Assembly (NCBI RefSeq): GCF_027497175.1
Contig: NZ_CP114901.1
Coordinates: forward strand, 4,526,001 to 4,590,000
DNA from: Verrucosispora sp. WMMD573
GTDB taxonomy: Bacteria; Actinomycetota; Actinomycetes; Mycobacteriales; Micromonosporaceae
Direction: 5' to 3'
DNA length: 64,000 nt
Numbering within the stretch: the first letter of the stretch is position 1; each line of letters opens with the position of its first letter. Under the pieces are notes generated by a model. That model was not told the DNA's origin. It searched no databases and saw nothing but the letters and a program-made list of their open reading frames with translations. This document shows positions 39,581 through 47,575 of the stretch, piece after piece. The position numbers and the translations under genes were made by a program.

Positions 39581-40491
39581 CTCTCACCGCACCACCCGCC
39601 GCCCGCCCGGCCGCCGGCGGGCCCGACCTGACCCGGGCGGCGCTCTCCGGCCGCCGCCGGTTCACCAATCACCTCGCCACGGCGGCGATCTGGGTCGCCG
39701 TGCTGCTCGCCGTCATCCCGCTGGCCCTGGTCACCTATACGGTCATCGCCAAGGGCGGTGGGGTGATGAGCCTGTCGTTCCTGAACGAGGACATCCCCAA
39801 CTCCTACCGCCGTGACGGCGGAGGCATGGGCCCGGCGATCGTCGGCACGCTGCTCATCACTGGGATGGCCGCGCTGATGGCGATCCCGCTCGGCGTCTTC
39901 GGCGCGATCTACCTCAACGAGTACGGCAAGCAGCGGCCGTTGGCCCGGATCATCCGGCTGATGTCCGACGTGATGACCGGCGTGCCGTCGATCGTGATGG
40001 GCCTGTTCATCTACATCTCCTGGGTGCTGCTGGTCGGTGAGCAGACCGGCTTCGCCGGCGCGCTGGCGCTGGCCTGTCTGATGCTGCCGGTCGTCATCCG
40101 CAGCAGCGAGGAGATGCTCCGGCTGGTCCCCGACGAGTTGCGGCAGGCCAGCATGGCGCTCGGTGCCCGCAAGTGGAAGACCACGCTGACCGTGGTGCTG
40201 CCGGCGGCGATCTCCGGCATCACCAGCGGCTCGCTGCTGGCCGTCGCCCGCGCGGCCGGCGAGACCGCACCGATCATCATCGTCACCGGAATCGTCTTCT
40301 CGCCCAACTGGAACCTTTTCGACGGCTCCAACACGGCGTTGCCGGCGCAGATCTTCCGCAACGCCAGCCAGCCGTTCGAGGCCGCCCAGAACCGGGCCTG
40401 GGGTGCGGCGCTGACGCTCATCGTGATCGTGCTCGGCTTCACGATCATCGCCCGATTCATCTCCAGCCGGTTCGCCATCAAGGAGCGCTGA
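39577..40491 (+). CDS. pstA: Phosphate ABC transporter permease PstA
   Basis: A 304-residue permease partner of PstC, six hydrophobic helices. The EAA-type loop is [17 protein letters not shown] near residue 190, and [11 protein letters not shown] follows, as in PstA of other bacteria. GTG 39577 overlaps the pstC stop (GTGA) so the two permeases are translated together. Confidence 0.94.
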   Translation: MTLTAPPAARPAAGGPDLTRAALSGRRRFTNHLATAAIWVAVLLAVIPLALVTYTVIAKGGGVMSLSFLNEDIPNSYRRDGGGMGPAIVGTLLITGMAALMAIPLGVFGAIYLNEYGKQRPLARIIRLMSDVMTGVPSIVMGLFIYISWVLLVGEQTGFAGALALACLMLPVVIRSSEEMLRLVPDELRQASMALGARKWKTTLTVVLPAAISGITSGSLLAVARAAGETAPIIIVTGIVFSPNWNLFDGSNTALPAQIFRNASQPFEAAQNRAWGAALTLIVIVLGFTIIARFISSRFAIKER

Positions 40492-40492
40492 C

Positions 40493-41356
40493 ATGGCCAG
40501 CAACGACACCAACCTCACCACCCGCCCGTCCGTGGCGGTGCACGCTCCCGGCACCACCGTCTCCGGCGCGGAGTCCGCCAACGCGTCCGTGATGCAGCTG
40601 CGCGACGTGAGCGTCTACTACGGCAGCTACGAGGCGGTCCGCGGCACCACGATGCCGATCCAGCAGAACCAGGTCACCGCGATGATCGGGCCCTCCGGCT
40701 GCGGCAAGTCGACGGTGCTGCGGGCGCTCAACCGGATGAACGACCCGATCCCCGGTGCCCGGGTCAGCGGCGACGTCCTGTTTCACGGCCAGGACCTGTA
40801 CGCCAAGGACGTCGACCCGATCCAGGTGCGCCGCCGCATCGGCATGGTGTTCCAGAAGCCCAACCCGTTCCCCAAGTCCATCTACGACAACGTCGCGTAC
40901 GGGCTGCGGATCAACGGCATCAAGGGCCGGCTCGACGACCACGTCGAGGAGGCGTTGACCAAGGCCGCGCTCTGGGACGAGGTAAAGGACAAGCTGCGCA
41001 AGAGCGCTCTGGCGCTCTCCGGCGGCCAGCAGCAGCGGCTCTGCATCGCCCGGACGATCGCCGTCAAGCCCGAGGTGATCCTGATGGACGAGCCCTGCTC
41101 GGCCCTCGACCCGATCGCCACGGCGAAGATCGAGGACCTGATCTTCGAGCTGACGAACGACTACACCATCGTGATCGTCACGCACAACATGCAGCAGGCG
41201 GCCCGGGTCAGCCACTACACCGCCTTCTTCACCGCCGAGGTCGACGAGGCGCAGGAGCGGCACGGGCGGCTTGTCGAGTTCAGCCAGACCGGCAAGCTGT
41301 TCACCAACCCCGCCGACAAGCGTACGGAGGACTACATCACCGGTCGCTTCGGCTGA
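40493..41356 (+). CDS. pstB: Phosphate ABC transporter ATPase PstB
   Basis: A 287-residue ATPase. Walker A is G-P-S-G-C-G-K-S-T (near residue 66), the signature is L-S-G-G-Q-Q-Q-R, Walker B is [12 protein letters not shown], and the switch His is in [23 protein letters not shown] and Y-D-N-V-A-Y-G-L-R are PstB-specific. An N-terminal extension of about 33 residues precedes the domain. One base separates it from pstA. Confidence 0.96.
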   Translation: MASNDTNLTTRPSVAVHAPGTTVSGAESANASVMQLRDVSVYYGSYEAVRGTTMPIQQNQVTAMIGPSGCGKSTVLRALNRMNDPIPGARVSGDVLFHGQDLYAKDVDPIQVRRRIGMVFQKPNPFPKSIYDNVAYGLRINGIKGRLDDHVEEALTKAALWDEVKDKLRKSALALSGGQQQRLCIARTIAVKPEVILMDEPCSALDPIATAKIEDLIFELTNDYTIVIVTHNMQQAARVSHYTAFFTAEVDEAQERHGRLVEFSQTGKLFTNPADKRTEDYITGRFG

Positions 41357-41539
41357 GTGCCGAACGCGACGGTCGACGGTGGGTCGCCGTTGTTCAAAGG
41401 GTGACCCACCGGGTTGTGGCTGGCTCGTCGTGACGCTCAGCCGCGTCCTGCCGACCGTCGTCGACCTGTAGTGCGGGGGATCGCCCTGCGCGACCGAGGG
41501 TGTCGCGGCGGGCCTGAACTGAACCGGAGCCGGTGTGCG

Positions 41540-42289
41540 ATGAACAATCTCGTCGAGGCCACCAGGGGTGACCATCGATCCGACGGGCGTTTCGTGCTGC
41601 TCGTGGTGGACGACGACGAGAGCGTCGGTGCCGCGTTGGTCGCCCAGCTGGCCGACCACCGGGTACGCGGCCACCACTTCGCGCACGCCGCCGAGGCGCT
41701 GCTGGCCGCCGGGGCGCTGCAACCGGACGCGGCAGTGGTCGCCGCCGGCCTGTCCACCATGAGCTGCACCGAGATGGTGCGGCTGCTGGCCCGCCGAGCC
41801 GGCATCCCCACGGTGGTCGGGGTGGGTGACGAGGACGGTGGGGTGGCCGCCGCCGCGCTCAAGGCCGGTGCCACCGCCTGCGTACGGCGTCCCTACCGCG
41901 CCGAGGAGGTACTGCCGATCCTGCGGGCCATCCGCCCGGAGACCGCCGGCGCGCTCGATCCGCCGATCGAGCTGGGCGGACTGCGGGTGGATCCGGCGAC
42001 GTTCGAGGTGAGCCTGGACGGCCGGACGGTTGCCCTGCCGTTGAAGGAGTTCCGACTGCTCTACTTCTTCATGAGCCACGCGGAGCGGACGGTCACCCGC
42101 GAGCAACTGCTCGCCGCCGTCTGGGGTGGTATCTCCGACGACACGTCGAACACCCTCACGGTGCACATCAAGCGGCTGCGTCGGCGACTGGCGCTGGACG
42201 GTGACCGGGCACCGATGATCGTGACCGTACGCGGCCTGGGCTATCGGTTCGTGCCCGCCCAGGCCACCGCAACGCCGTCGACGTCGTGA
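41540..42289 (+). CDS. OmpR-type regulator with a receiver domain lacking the phosphoacceptor Asp
   Basis: A 249-residue protein with a CheY-like domain (residues 17-130) and a winged-helix OmpR/PhoB domain (about 145-240: L-P-L-K-E-F-R-L-L, T-R-E-Q-L-L-A-A-V-W, V-H-I-K-R-L-R-R-R-L, V-R-G-L-G-Y-R-F). The acidic pair D24-D25-D26 is kept, but the phosphorylated Asp is Ala68 (P-D-A-A-V-V-A-A-G) and the conserved Lys is Arg117 (V-R-R-P-Y). It should act without phosphorylation. No kinase gene is adjacent. It follows pstB by 183 bp and may help control phosphate genes. ATG 41540 has GGAG 11 nt upstream. Confidence 0.88.
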   Translation: MNNLVEATRGDHRSDGRFVLLVVDDDESVGAALVAQLADHRVRGHHFAHAAEALLAAGALQPDAAVVAAGLSTMSCTEMVRLLARRAGIPTVVGVGDEDGGVAAAALKAGATACVRRPYRAEEVLPILRAIRPETAGALDPPIELGGLRVDPATFEVSLDGRTVALPLKEFRLLYFFMSHAERTVTREQLLAAVWGGISDDTSNTLTVHIKRLRRRLALDGDRAPMIVTVRGLGYRFVPAQATATPSTS

Positions 42290-42837
42290 ACATGCCGGCG
42301 CTGCCGTCGTACCCGCCGTCGGGGACGCCGACGGAGGGGATGGTGCTGGTGGCGGTCCCGCTGGCGTACGTTCCGCACGTGGCCCGTCTGCTGGCCGACC
42401 TCGACGCCCGGCACCGGGTGGGGCCGGTGCCCCGTCGGCGGGCCGACCCGATGCCCCGCCCGGCGGAGTCGGACTGGACGGTCGAGGATCTGCGCCGGCT
42501 CAGCCAAGGACGCAGCGCCACCCATCGCACGGTCGCCGCCGTGCTCGACGCGCTCGCCGCCGAGCCGGAGCGGCTGTTCACGGTGGGCGACCTGGCCGAG
42601 GCCACGGGACGGCCCCGCAAGAAGATCATCGGTGCGATGGCGGGGTTGACCCGGCTGCTCAAGGCCCACTACGACTACGCCGGTCGCGGATTCCCGTTCG
42701 ACCGGGTGCCCGGCCGGCCGGAGGCCCCTCGGGAGCTGTGCTACACGATGGACCGGGTACGCGCCGCGCGTTGGCGGGAGGCACGGCACCGAGGCCCGGA
42801 GACAGCCGCAAGAGTGAGCGCGCAGCCGGACCCGTGA
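42286..42837 (+). CDS. Uncharacterised protein with a winged-helix-like region, 183 aa
   Basis: A 183-residue protein whose GTG at 42286 overlaps the stop of the regulator gene (GTGA), so it is co-translated with it; an in-frame ATG lies two codons on. Residues 65-125 (W-T-V-E-D-L-R-R-L-S, V-L-D-A-L-A-A-E-P, F-T-V-G-D-L-A-E-A-T-G-R-P-R-K-K-I-I-G-A-M-A-G-L) look like a winged helix-turn-helix. The C-terminus is basic. No family is named with confidence; a DNA-binding partner of the Asp-less regulator is possible. Confidence 0.7.
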   Translation: MNMPALPSYPPSGTPTEGMVLVAVPLAYVPHVARLLADLDARHRVGPVPRRRADPMPRPAESDWTVEDLRRLSQGRSATHRTVAAVLDALAAEPERLFTVGDLAEATGRPRKKIIGAMAGLTRLLKAHYDYAGRGFPFDRVPGRPEAPRELCYTMDRVRAARWREARHRGPETAARVSAQPDP

Positions 42838-42854
42838 CCGGTGGCCGGCGCCAC

Positions 42855-43313
42855 TCAGCTTCGGGCGACGGGGGTGGCTGCGCCGCGTCGGTTCCCGGCC
42901 GCGGCCTCCAGCCGGCGGACCTGCTCGATCACCGCCACCACGACGGCGTGTCCCTCCGGCGACAGGCGGGCGTCGACCAGCCGCCGTGCCACCTGCCGCA
43001 GGTACGGGTCGGCCAGCAGGTGGATGAGGTCGTCGTCGGGTAGCTCCCGGTCGACCGGCCGACCGGTGAAGAACGATGGCGGGCGACCGAAGAAGGTGGC
43101 TATCGCCTCCACCACGGACCGTCGCGGGTCCGGTGCCCGGCCCTGGCGCAGGTTGTTGAGGTGGGTGTGGGAGATCCGGCAGCCGCGCCGGGTCAACTCG
43201 GCGGCGACATGGCGGACGCTGTACGGCTTGCCGGTCGGGTCCGCGGTGGTGCGGAACAGCCAGTCGAGACGGTCGGCAAAGGTCTCGCCGGGGTGGTCCG
43301 GCTCCTCAGGCAT
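42855..43313 (-). CDS. EspR-like helix-turn-helix regulator
   Basis: A 152-residue protein matching mycobacterial EspR in layout: F-A-D-R-L-D-W-L-F near residue 14, a helix-turn-helix with R-I-S-H-T-H-L-N-N-L-R-Q-G-R (compare S-x-x-Y-L-S-Q-L-R-x-G), then A-T-F-F-G-R-P-P-S-F-F-T and a C-terminal dimer helix. EspR is a nucleoid-type regulator of ESX-1 secretion genes and cell-wall functions. ATG 43313 has GGAG 5 nt upstream. It is divergent from a long structured leader; the only ESX gene here is the orphan eccB 18 kb away. Confidence 0.87.
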   Translation of the reverse strand: MPEEPDHPGETFADRLDWLFRTTADPTGKPYSVRHVAAELTRRGCRISHTHLNNLRQGRAPDPRRSVVEAIATFFGRPPSFFTGRPVDRELPDDDLIHLLADPYLRQVARRLVDARLSPEGHAVVVAVIEQVRRLEAAAGNRRGAATPVARS

Positions 43314-43373
43314 GGAGGCTCCTCGCACGGCGGAACACCATATTTACACGAGGGCTGGACATGGAATCCAGCA

Positions 43374-43404
43374 TTGACAGGACTCCTAACTGTACGCGTA
43401 CGAT
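43374..43404 (+). promoter_or_regulatory. Candidate promoter upstream of the DUF2267 gene
   Basis: A perfect -35 TTGACA (43374-43379), a 19-nt spacer and TACGAT (43399-43404). Transcription would start near 43411 and give a leader of about 280 nt before the gene at 43694. The 10-bp palindrome GTACGCGTAC (43392-43401) overlaps the -10. Confidence 0.55.
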
Positions 43405-43413
43405 GGCATTCGC

Positions 43414-43459
43414 CTGGCAACCCCAGCGGCCGGACAGCTCCGGCCCGGCGGGTTGCCAG
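43414..43459 (+). ncRNA. Nested hairpin at the start of a long 5' leader
   Basis: CTGGCAACC (43414-43422) and GGTTGCCAG (43451-43459) pair perfectly, and inside them GCCGG (43429-43433) and CCGGC (43440-43444) form a second stem. It begins about three nt after the predicted start of transcription. This is either a 5' stabilising/attenuating structure or part of a small RNA. The rest of the leader (43460-43693) shows no gene I can support. Confidence 0.4.
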
Positions 43460-43693
43460 CATGGTCTTTCGGGCAGGCACACGTGGTGGCGAACGGGGGC
43501 GCGACGTGTGCCTGCGAGCCGTACCCGGTGGCCGAGGGACCTCCGGGCGGCGCTCGTCCCGCCGGCCTCGCACCTGGTCGGTTCCGGGCGGGCCCGCCCG
43601 GGCATCGCACCGGACCGACCCGGGCATCCGGGGCGGGAGTTTGTCGGGTGCCGGCGGGGGTAACCAGCGCGCCGCCGACGACAGGAGGGCGCC

Positions 43694-44050
43694 GTGCGGT
43701 TTCCGCTGTTCGTCGCCGCGGTGTCCCGTCGATCCGGGTTGGCGCCCGAACCCGCGGCCAGCGTCGCGCGCGCGGTTCTGCAGACCGTCGTGGAGCGGAT
43801 GACCGGCTCGCCGCCGACGGACCCGACCGGGTACCTGCCGGCCGAGCTGACCGACGCGGTGCCGCCGGGCGGGCCGGCGGACTTCCTCCGCCGGGTCGGT
43901 GAGCGGGCCGGAGTCGACGAGGGCACGGCGGCTGCCGGGGCCGCGGCCGTGTTCGCCACCCTGCGCGAGACGGTGACCGTCGGTGAGTTCCAGGAGATGG
44001 TGGGACGGATGCGCACCGCTGGCGGTGGCAGTGACCCGATCATCGGATGA
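43694..44050 (+). CDS. DUF2267-type protein
   Basis: A 118-residue helical protein. The pattern V-L-Q-T-V-V-E-R-M, L-P-A-E-L, F-L-R-R-V and A-V-F-A-T-L-R-E-T-V-T-V-G-E-F fits DUF2267, a family of small helical proteins found in actinomycetes, of unknown biochemical function. The GTG at 43694 has AGGAGG 5 nt upstream. It would be the first gene after the structured leader. It is followed 75 bp later by a PemK-like gene with its own leaderless promoter. Confidence 0.75.
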   Translation: MRFPLFVAAVSRRSGLAPEPAASVARAVLQTVVERMTGSPPTDPTGYLPAELTDAVPPGGPADFLRRVGERAGVDEGTAAAGAAAVFATLRETVTVGEFQEMVGRMRTAGGGSDPIIG

Positions 44051-44113
44051 GGCCCCGGCCGTCGCGCGGCTCAGGGCGCACTCCCTGCCGGCCGGGGGAC
44101 CGGTGGCAGCGGA

Positions 44114-44119
44114 TAGGCT
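44114..44119 (+). promoter_or_regulatory. Leaderless -10 hexamer of the PemK-like gene
   Basis: TAGGCT followed by 6 nt and the GTG at 44126; no ribosome site. Confidence 0.55.
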
Positions 44120-44125
44120 GCCGCC

Positions 44126-44608
44126 GTGGCAGGTCTGTTCAGGAGCATGGCGTCCCGTGTCGGCGCGGTCATCCCGAGGCCGCGCGCGGCCGGTCCGTCC
44201 CCGGCCAGGCTCGCGCGGCGGCGCCAGGTCAGCGCGTTGCAGCGCCGCGAGTTGTCGTACGCCCCGGAGCCCGATGGCCAGGCCGATCCGGGGGAGATCG
44301 TCTGGACCTGGGTGTCCTACGAGGACGACCCTCGGCAGGGCAAGGACCGGCCGGTGCTGGTGGTGGGCCGGCACAGCCGGACCCTGTTCGGGCTGATGCT
44401 CTCCAGCCAGCAGGACCGACACGGTGACCGGCACTGGCTGGCCCTCGGGCCGGGCGACTGGGACCGTGACCGGCGGCCGAGCTGGGTGCGCCTGGACCGG
44501 GTGCTGACCATGCGGGAGGACAGCATCCGGCGCGAGGGCGCGGTGCTGGACCGGGCCCGGTTCGACCGGGTGGGCCAAGCCCTGCGCGCCGGGTACGGCT
44601 GGCGCTGA
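44126..44608 (+). CDS. PemK/MazF-fold protein without a visible antitoxin
   Basis: A 160-residue protein. After a basic N-terminal stretch of about 50 residues comes a PemK-like barrel: A-D-P-G-E-I-V-W-T-W-V (compare G-x-I-W/Y-W-V in MazF toxins), R-Q-G-K-D-R-P-V-L-V-V-G-R, then W-L-A-L-G-P-G-D-W-D and W-V-R-L-D-R-V-L-T. No small antitoxin gene precedes it; the DUF2267 gene is 75 bp away and helical. Actinomycetes carry similar orphan proteins, which may not be toxins. GTG 44126 fits a leaderless start. Confidence 0.75.
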   Translation: MAGLFRSMASRVGAVIPRPRAAGPSPARLARRRQVSALQRRELSYAPEPDGQADPGEIVWTWVSYEDDPRQGKDRPVLVVGRHSRTLFGLMLSSQQDRHGDRHWLALGPGDWDRDRRPSWVRLDRVLTMREDSIRREGAVLDRARFDRVGQALRAGYGWR

Positions 44609-44638
44609 CCGGCCGACTCGCCGCGGAGCCGGTGGTGT

Positions 44639-44667
44639 CGGTCCGACCGCTGGCCCGGGCCGGACCG
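44639..44667. terminator. Weak hairpin between convergent genes
   Basis: CGGTCCG (44639-44645) and CGGACCG (44661-44667) form a 7-bp stem over a GC-rich loop, between the PemK-like gene and the leftward flavodoxin-like gene. Confidence 0.4.
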
Positions 44668-44673
44668 GTGGCC

Positions 44674-45324
44674 TCAGCCGGATCGCTGGGCCGGGTCGAC
44701 CGCGGCGTCGCGGGCGTCCGACGGCGGGTACGGCTGTTCGGCGAGCAACCGTGCCAGGTGGGCGCTGTTGAGCGCCAGCGCCTTCGTGGCCCGACCGGTG
44801 GTGTCGGGCTTGGGGCGCACGTCGATGTAGTCGGTCTTGTGCAGGGCCTCGCCGACCCAGTACGTCCCGCCAGCCGCTGGGCAGGTGAAGCCGACCTCGT
44901 TGAGCGCCTGCTGCACCTGCCCGATCGTGTGGTGCGCGCCGTCCTCGTTGCCGACCACCGCCACGGCGCCGACCTTGCCGTAGGTGACCAGCCGGCCCTG
45001 GTCGTCGGTCTCGCTGAGCTCGGCGTCGAGCCGTTCCAGGACCATCTTGCACACGCTCGACGGCTGACCGAGCCAGATCGGCGTGGCGATCACGAAGATC
45101 TGCGCGGCCATCAGCTTCGCCCGGATCTGCGGCCAGGCGTCGCCATCCCCCTCGTCGGTGGAGACACCGAAGCGGACGTCGTGGTCCACCACCCGAATCA
45201 GCTCGCCCGTGACCCCCTGCTCGCCGAGAGCGTCGAGCACCTCCTGGCCCAGCACCTCGGAGCTGGACCGGGCGGGGGAGCGTTTGAGCGTGCAGCTGAG
45301 GACCAACGCCCGGATGTCCGCCAT
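44674..45324 (-). CDS. NADPH-dependent FMN reductase / flavodoxin-like protein
   Basis: A 216-residue flavodoxin-fold protein. The FMN phosphate loop is L-S-C-T-L-K-R-S-P-A-R-S-S near residue 9, followed by A-T-P-I-W-L-G-Q-P-S-S (near 80, the isoalloxazine-contact loop) and A-V-V-G-N-E-D-G-A-H-H (near 122). Such proteins reduce quinones or supply reduced flavin. ATG 45324 follows GGGAAG; a longer frame upstream has no start signal. It is monocistronic. Confidence 0.85.
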   Translation of the reverse strand: MADIRALVLSCTLKRSPARSSSEVLGQEVLDALGEQGVTGELIRVVDHDVRFGVSTDEGDGDAWPQIRAKLMAAQIFVIATPIWLGQPSSVCKMVLERLDAELSETDDQGRLVTYGKVGAVAVVGNEDGAHHTIGQVQQALNEVGFTCPAAGGTYWVGEALHKTDYIDVRPKPDTTGRATKALALNSAHLARLLAEQPYPPSDARDAAVDPAQRSG

Positions 45325-45414
45325 GATCTTCCCTCCGCCGTACGAGCCTGATCCGGGTGGAGTACCCACCTGTGGACCGGTGACGCCTGGGCCGGCGCCG
45401 CGACCGGGGCGGCG

Positions 45415-46068
45415 TCAGCACTCGGCGAGGTACGCGGTGTCGCGCAGGGCCCGACCCGGTCGGCCGCTGCCGAGCGCCTTGGCCTCGTACATCGCCGCGT
45501 CGGCGCGGTTGAGCGCCTCGGTGAGCTGGCTGTCCTGCACGGGTGCCAGACCGACCGAGGCGGTCACCCGGAGGGTTACGGCGCCCATCGGGATCGGCGC
45601 GGCCAGCATGTCGTACAGCCGCCGGGTCGCGTGGTCGATCCACCGTCGGTCGACGGTCGGGCTGGTCAACAGCCCGGCGAACTCGTCACCGCCGAGGCGG
45701 GCCACCAGGTTGTCGCCGGCGAAGGTGGCCAGTCGCTCGGCGACGCTGACCAGGACCTGATCGCCTGCGGCATGTCCGTACCGGTCGTTGATCTGCTTGA
45801 AGTCGTCGAGATCGAGGACCACGGCGATCAGGTGGCAGCCGGAGCGGTCGGTGAGCAGCGTCGCGGCGAGGCGGTAGAAGGCCCGTCGGTTCGGTAGACC
45901 GGTCAGCGGGTCGTGGCTGGCGGCGTGTCGCTCGGCGGTGAGTTCCGCCTGGAGACGCCCGATCTCCGCCTCGGCCCGCACGGCCCGGCGTCCCAACTGC
46001 CAGGAGGAGAGCAAGGCTCCTGCGGCGCAGATGCCGGACGCGACGGTCAGCGGATCCGGCACCACCAT
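45415..46068 (-). CDS. Diguanylate cyclase (GGDEF) with N-terminal membrane helix
   Basis: A 217-residue protein: one hydrophobic N-terminal helix (about residues 5-25), a short coiled coil (R-A-E-A-E-I-G-R-L-Q-A-E-L), then a GGDEF domain starting H-D-P-L-T-G-L-P-N-R-R-A and containing R-L-G-G-D-E-F near residue 145. The active motif is intact, so it should make cyclic di-GMP. The inhibitory RxxD site is not kept: the aligned residues are F-A-G-D. There is no sensor domain beyond the membrane helix. ATG 46068 has AGGAG at 7-nt spacing. Confidence 0.9.
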   Translation of the reverse strand: MVVPDPLTVASGICAAGALLSSWQLGRRAVRAEAEIGRLQAELTAERHAASHDPLTGLPNRRAFYRLAATLLTDRSGCHLIAVVLDLDDFKQINDRYGHAAGDQVLVSVAERLATFAGDNLVARLGGDEFAGLLTSPTVDRRWIDHATRRLYDMLAAPIPMGAVTLRVTASVGLAPVQDSQLTEALNRADAAMYEAKALGSGRPGRALRDTAYLAEC

Positions 46069-46178
46069 CTCCCCTCTCCTCGACACGCGCCCGACACCGA
46101 TCGGCGGATGCTGCCAGACACCTCGTTTCCCCTGATGGTTGTCAGGTTCGCGGGACAGAACGTGAGCAGGTAGGCATC

Positions 46179-46238
46179 ACGCACGTGCGTTATCATCCCC
46201 GGTGTCCATTGCAGATGCAATAGCAGATGCACGTGCAT
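46179..46238. promoter_or_regulatory. Three palindromes between the GGDEF and DUF397 genes
   Basis: ACGCACGTGCGT (46179-46190) and ATGCACGTGCAT (46227-46238) are perfect 12-bp palindromes sharing the core GCACGTGC; between them TTGCA-GA-TGCAA (46209-46220) is a third inverted repeat. They lie 77-136 bp before the DUF397 gene. They are good candidates for an operator of the neighbouring XRE/DUF397 pair. Confidence 0.65.
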
Positions 46239-46314
46239 AACGAGCCGACATCCGTCAAGCCGCTACCGCTCCTCCCACGGCACCGGCGCCAATCGGAGAG
46301 AACAGAAGCCCCTC

Positions 46315-46554
46315 ATGCAGCAGCCGCCCAACGGTGTTTCCGTCAACCATTTGCCTCCCCTCGCCTGGCAGAAGAGTCGGCGCAGCAATCCCAGTGGGAA
46401 CTGTGTCGAGCTGGCGGAGCTGCCGGGTGGGGCAGGCATCGCCCTGCGTAACTCCCGGCACCCGGAAGGACCCGCGCTGATCTACACGGTGGACGAGATC
46501 GCCGCGTTCGTGCTTGGCGCCCGGGATGGTGACTTCGATCACCTGATCGGCTGA
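46315..46554 (+). CDS. DUF397 protein
   Basis: A 79-residue DUF397 protein: W-Q-K-S-R-R-S-N-P-S-G-N-C-V-E-L-A at residues 18-34 and V-A-L-R-N-S-R-H-P-E-G-P-A-L type motif (here I-A-L-R-N-S-R-H-P), F-V-L-G-A-R-D-G-D-F-D near the end. In Streptomyces such proteins pair with XRE regulators of the WhiJ type and modulate their activity. Here the XRE partner follows 132 bp downstream. No strong ribosome site precedes the ATG. Confidence 0.88.
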   Translation: MQQPPNGVSVNHLPPLAWQKSRRSNPSGNCVELAELPGGAGIALRNSRHPEGPALIYTVDEIAAFVLGARDGDFDHLIG

Positions 46555-46686
46555 CCCCGCATCCCATCGACGGGATTCTTCTCGCACGGGATGGGCGGTT
46601 CACCTCACTGACGGTTCATGGCATGCTTACACGTCGGTCGAGTCGGTCCACCGGTTCGGCCGCTTACAGCATGCGGAGGACGGTAG

Positions 46687-47574
46687 GTGACCATGGTTTC
46701 CGCCGAGGAGGGCCCGGCGGCCGGCCCGACCGTGCTGCGGATGCTGCTCGGGGCTCAACTGCGACGGTTGCGGGAGTCGCGGGGGGTCACCCGGGAGAGC
46801 GCCGGCTGGGAGATCCGATCCTCCGAGTCGAAGATCAGCCGGATGGAGCTCGGTCGCGTCGGCTTCAAGGAGCGCGACGTCGCCGATCTGCTCACGCTCT
46901 ACGGCGTCACCGCCGAGCAGGAGCGAGCGGCGTTGCTCAAACTGGCCAGGGACGCGAACAACCCGGGCTGGTGGCACCGCTACGGCGACGTCCTGCCGTC
47001 GTGGTTCCAGTCGTACCTCGGCCTGGAGGCGGCGGCCGCCCTGATTCGCAGTTACGAGGTCCAGTTCGTCCCGGGACTGTTGCAGACCCCGGAGTACGCC
47101 CGAGCCGTGGTGCTGCTCGGCCACAGCACGGCCGGTCCCGACGAGATCGACCGCCGGGTGGATCTGCGGATGCGCCGGCAGGAACTGCTGTCCCGGCCGC
47201 GCCCACCGCGCCTGTGGGCGGTCGTCGACGAGGCGGCGCTGCGCCGGCCGATCGGTGGCCCCCGGGTGATGCGCGGCCAACTTGAGGCGCTACTCAAGGC
47301 GACGCGTACGCCGAACGTGCGGCTCCAGGTGATCCCGTTCGCCGCCGGTGGGCACGCCGCCGCTGGTGGCGCCTTCACGATCCTGCGCTTCGGTGATCAG
47401 GATCTGCCCGACATCGTGTACATCGAGCAGCTGACCAGCGCCATCTACCTGGACAAGCGCGAGGACCTCGACTTCTACGCGGTGGCCATGGAGCGCCTCT
47501 GTGTCGAGGCCGAGCCGCCGGAGCGTACGCCGGAAATCCTCGAGCGAATGATCGCCGACCTCGCCCCCAACTGA
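46687..47574 (+). CDS. XRE-family regulator with DUF5753 (WhiJ-like)
   Basis: A 295-residue regulator. Residues 18-75 form a Cro/C1 helix-turn-helix (L-G-A-Q-L-R-R-L-R-E-S-R-G-V-T-R-E-S-A, S-S-E-S-K-I-S-R-M-E-L-G-R). The remainder is DUF5753, with Y-E-V-Q-F-V-P-G-L-L-Q-T-P-E-Y-A near residue 122 and the C-terminal Y-I-E-Q-L-T-S-A-I-Y-L. GTG 46687 has GGAGGA 6 nt upstream; ATG 46693 is the alternative. With the DUF397 gene it makes a typical actinomycete developmental regulator pair. Confidence 0.88.
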   Translation: MTMVSAEEGPAAGPTVLRMLLGAQLRRLRESRGVTRESAGWEIRSSESKISRMELGRVGFKERDVADLLTLYGVTAEQERAALLKLARDANNPGWWHRYGDVLPSWFQSYLGLEAAAALIRSYEVQFVPGLLQTPEYARAVVLLGHSTAGPDEIDRRVDLRMRRQELLSRPRPPRLWAVVDEAALRRPIGGPRVMRGQLEALLKATRTPNVRLQVIPFAAGGHAAAGGAFTILRFGDQDLPDIVYIEQLTSAIYLDKREDLDFYAVAMERLCVEAEPPERTPEILERMIADLAPN

Positions 47575-47575
47575 C

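Noticed and set aside
43403..43663. Short open frame in the leader before the DUF2267 gene
   Set aside because: Arg/Pro/Gly-rich composition, no ribosome site, and it overlaps the predicted -10; more likely non-coding leader.
46598..46620. GTTCACC-like repeats before the XRE gene, considered as a PHO box
   Set aside because: The two units are 16 nt apart instead of 11 and the second is GTTCATG; not a PHO box.
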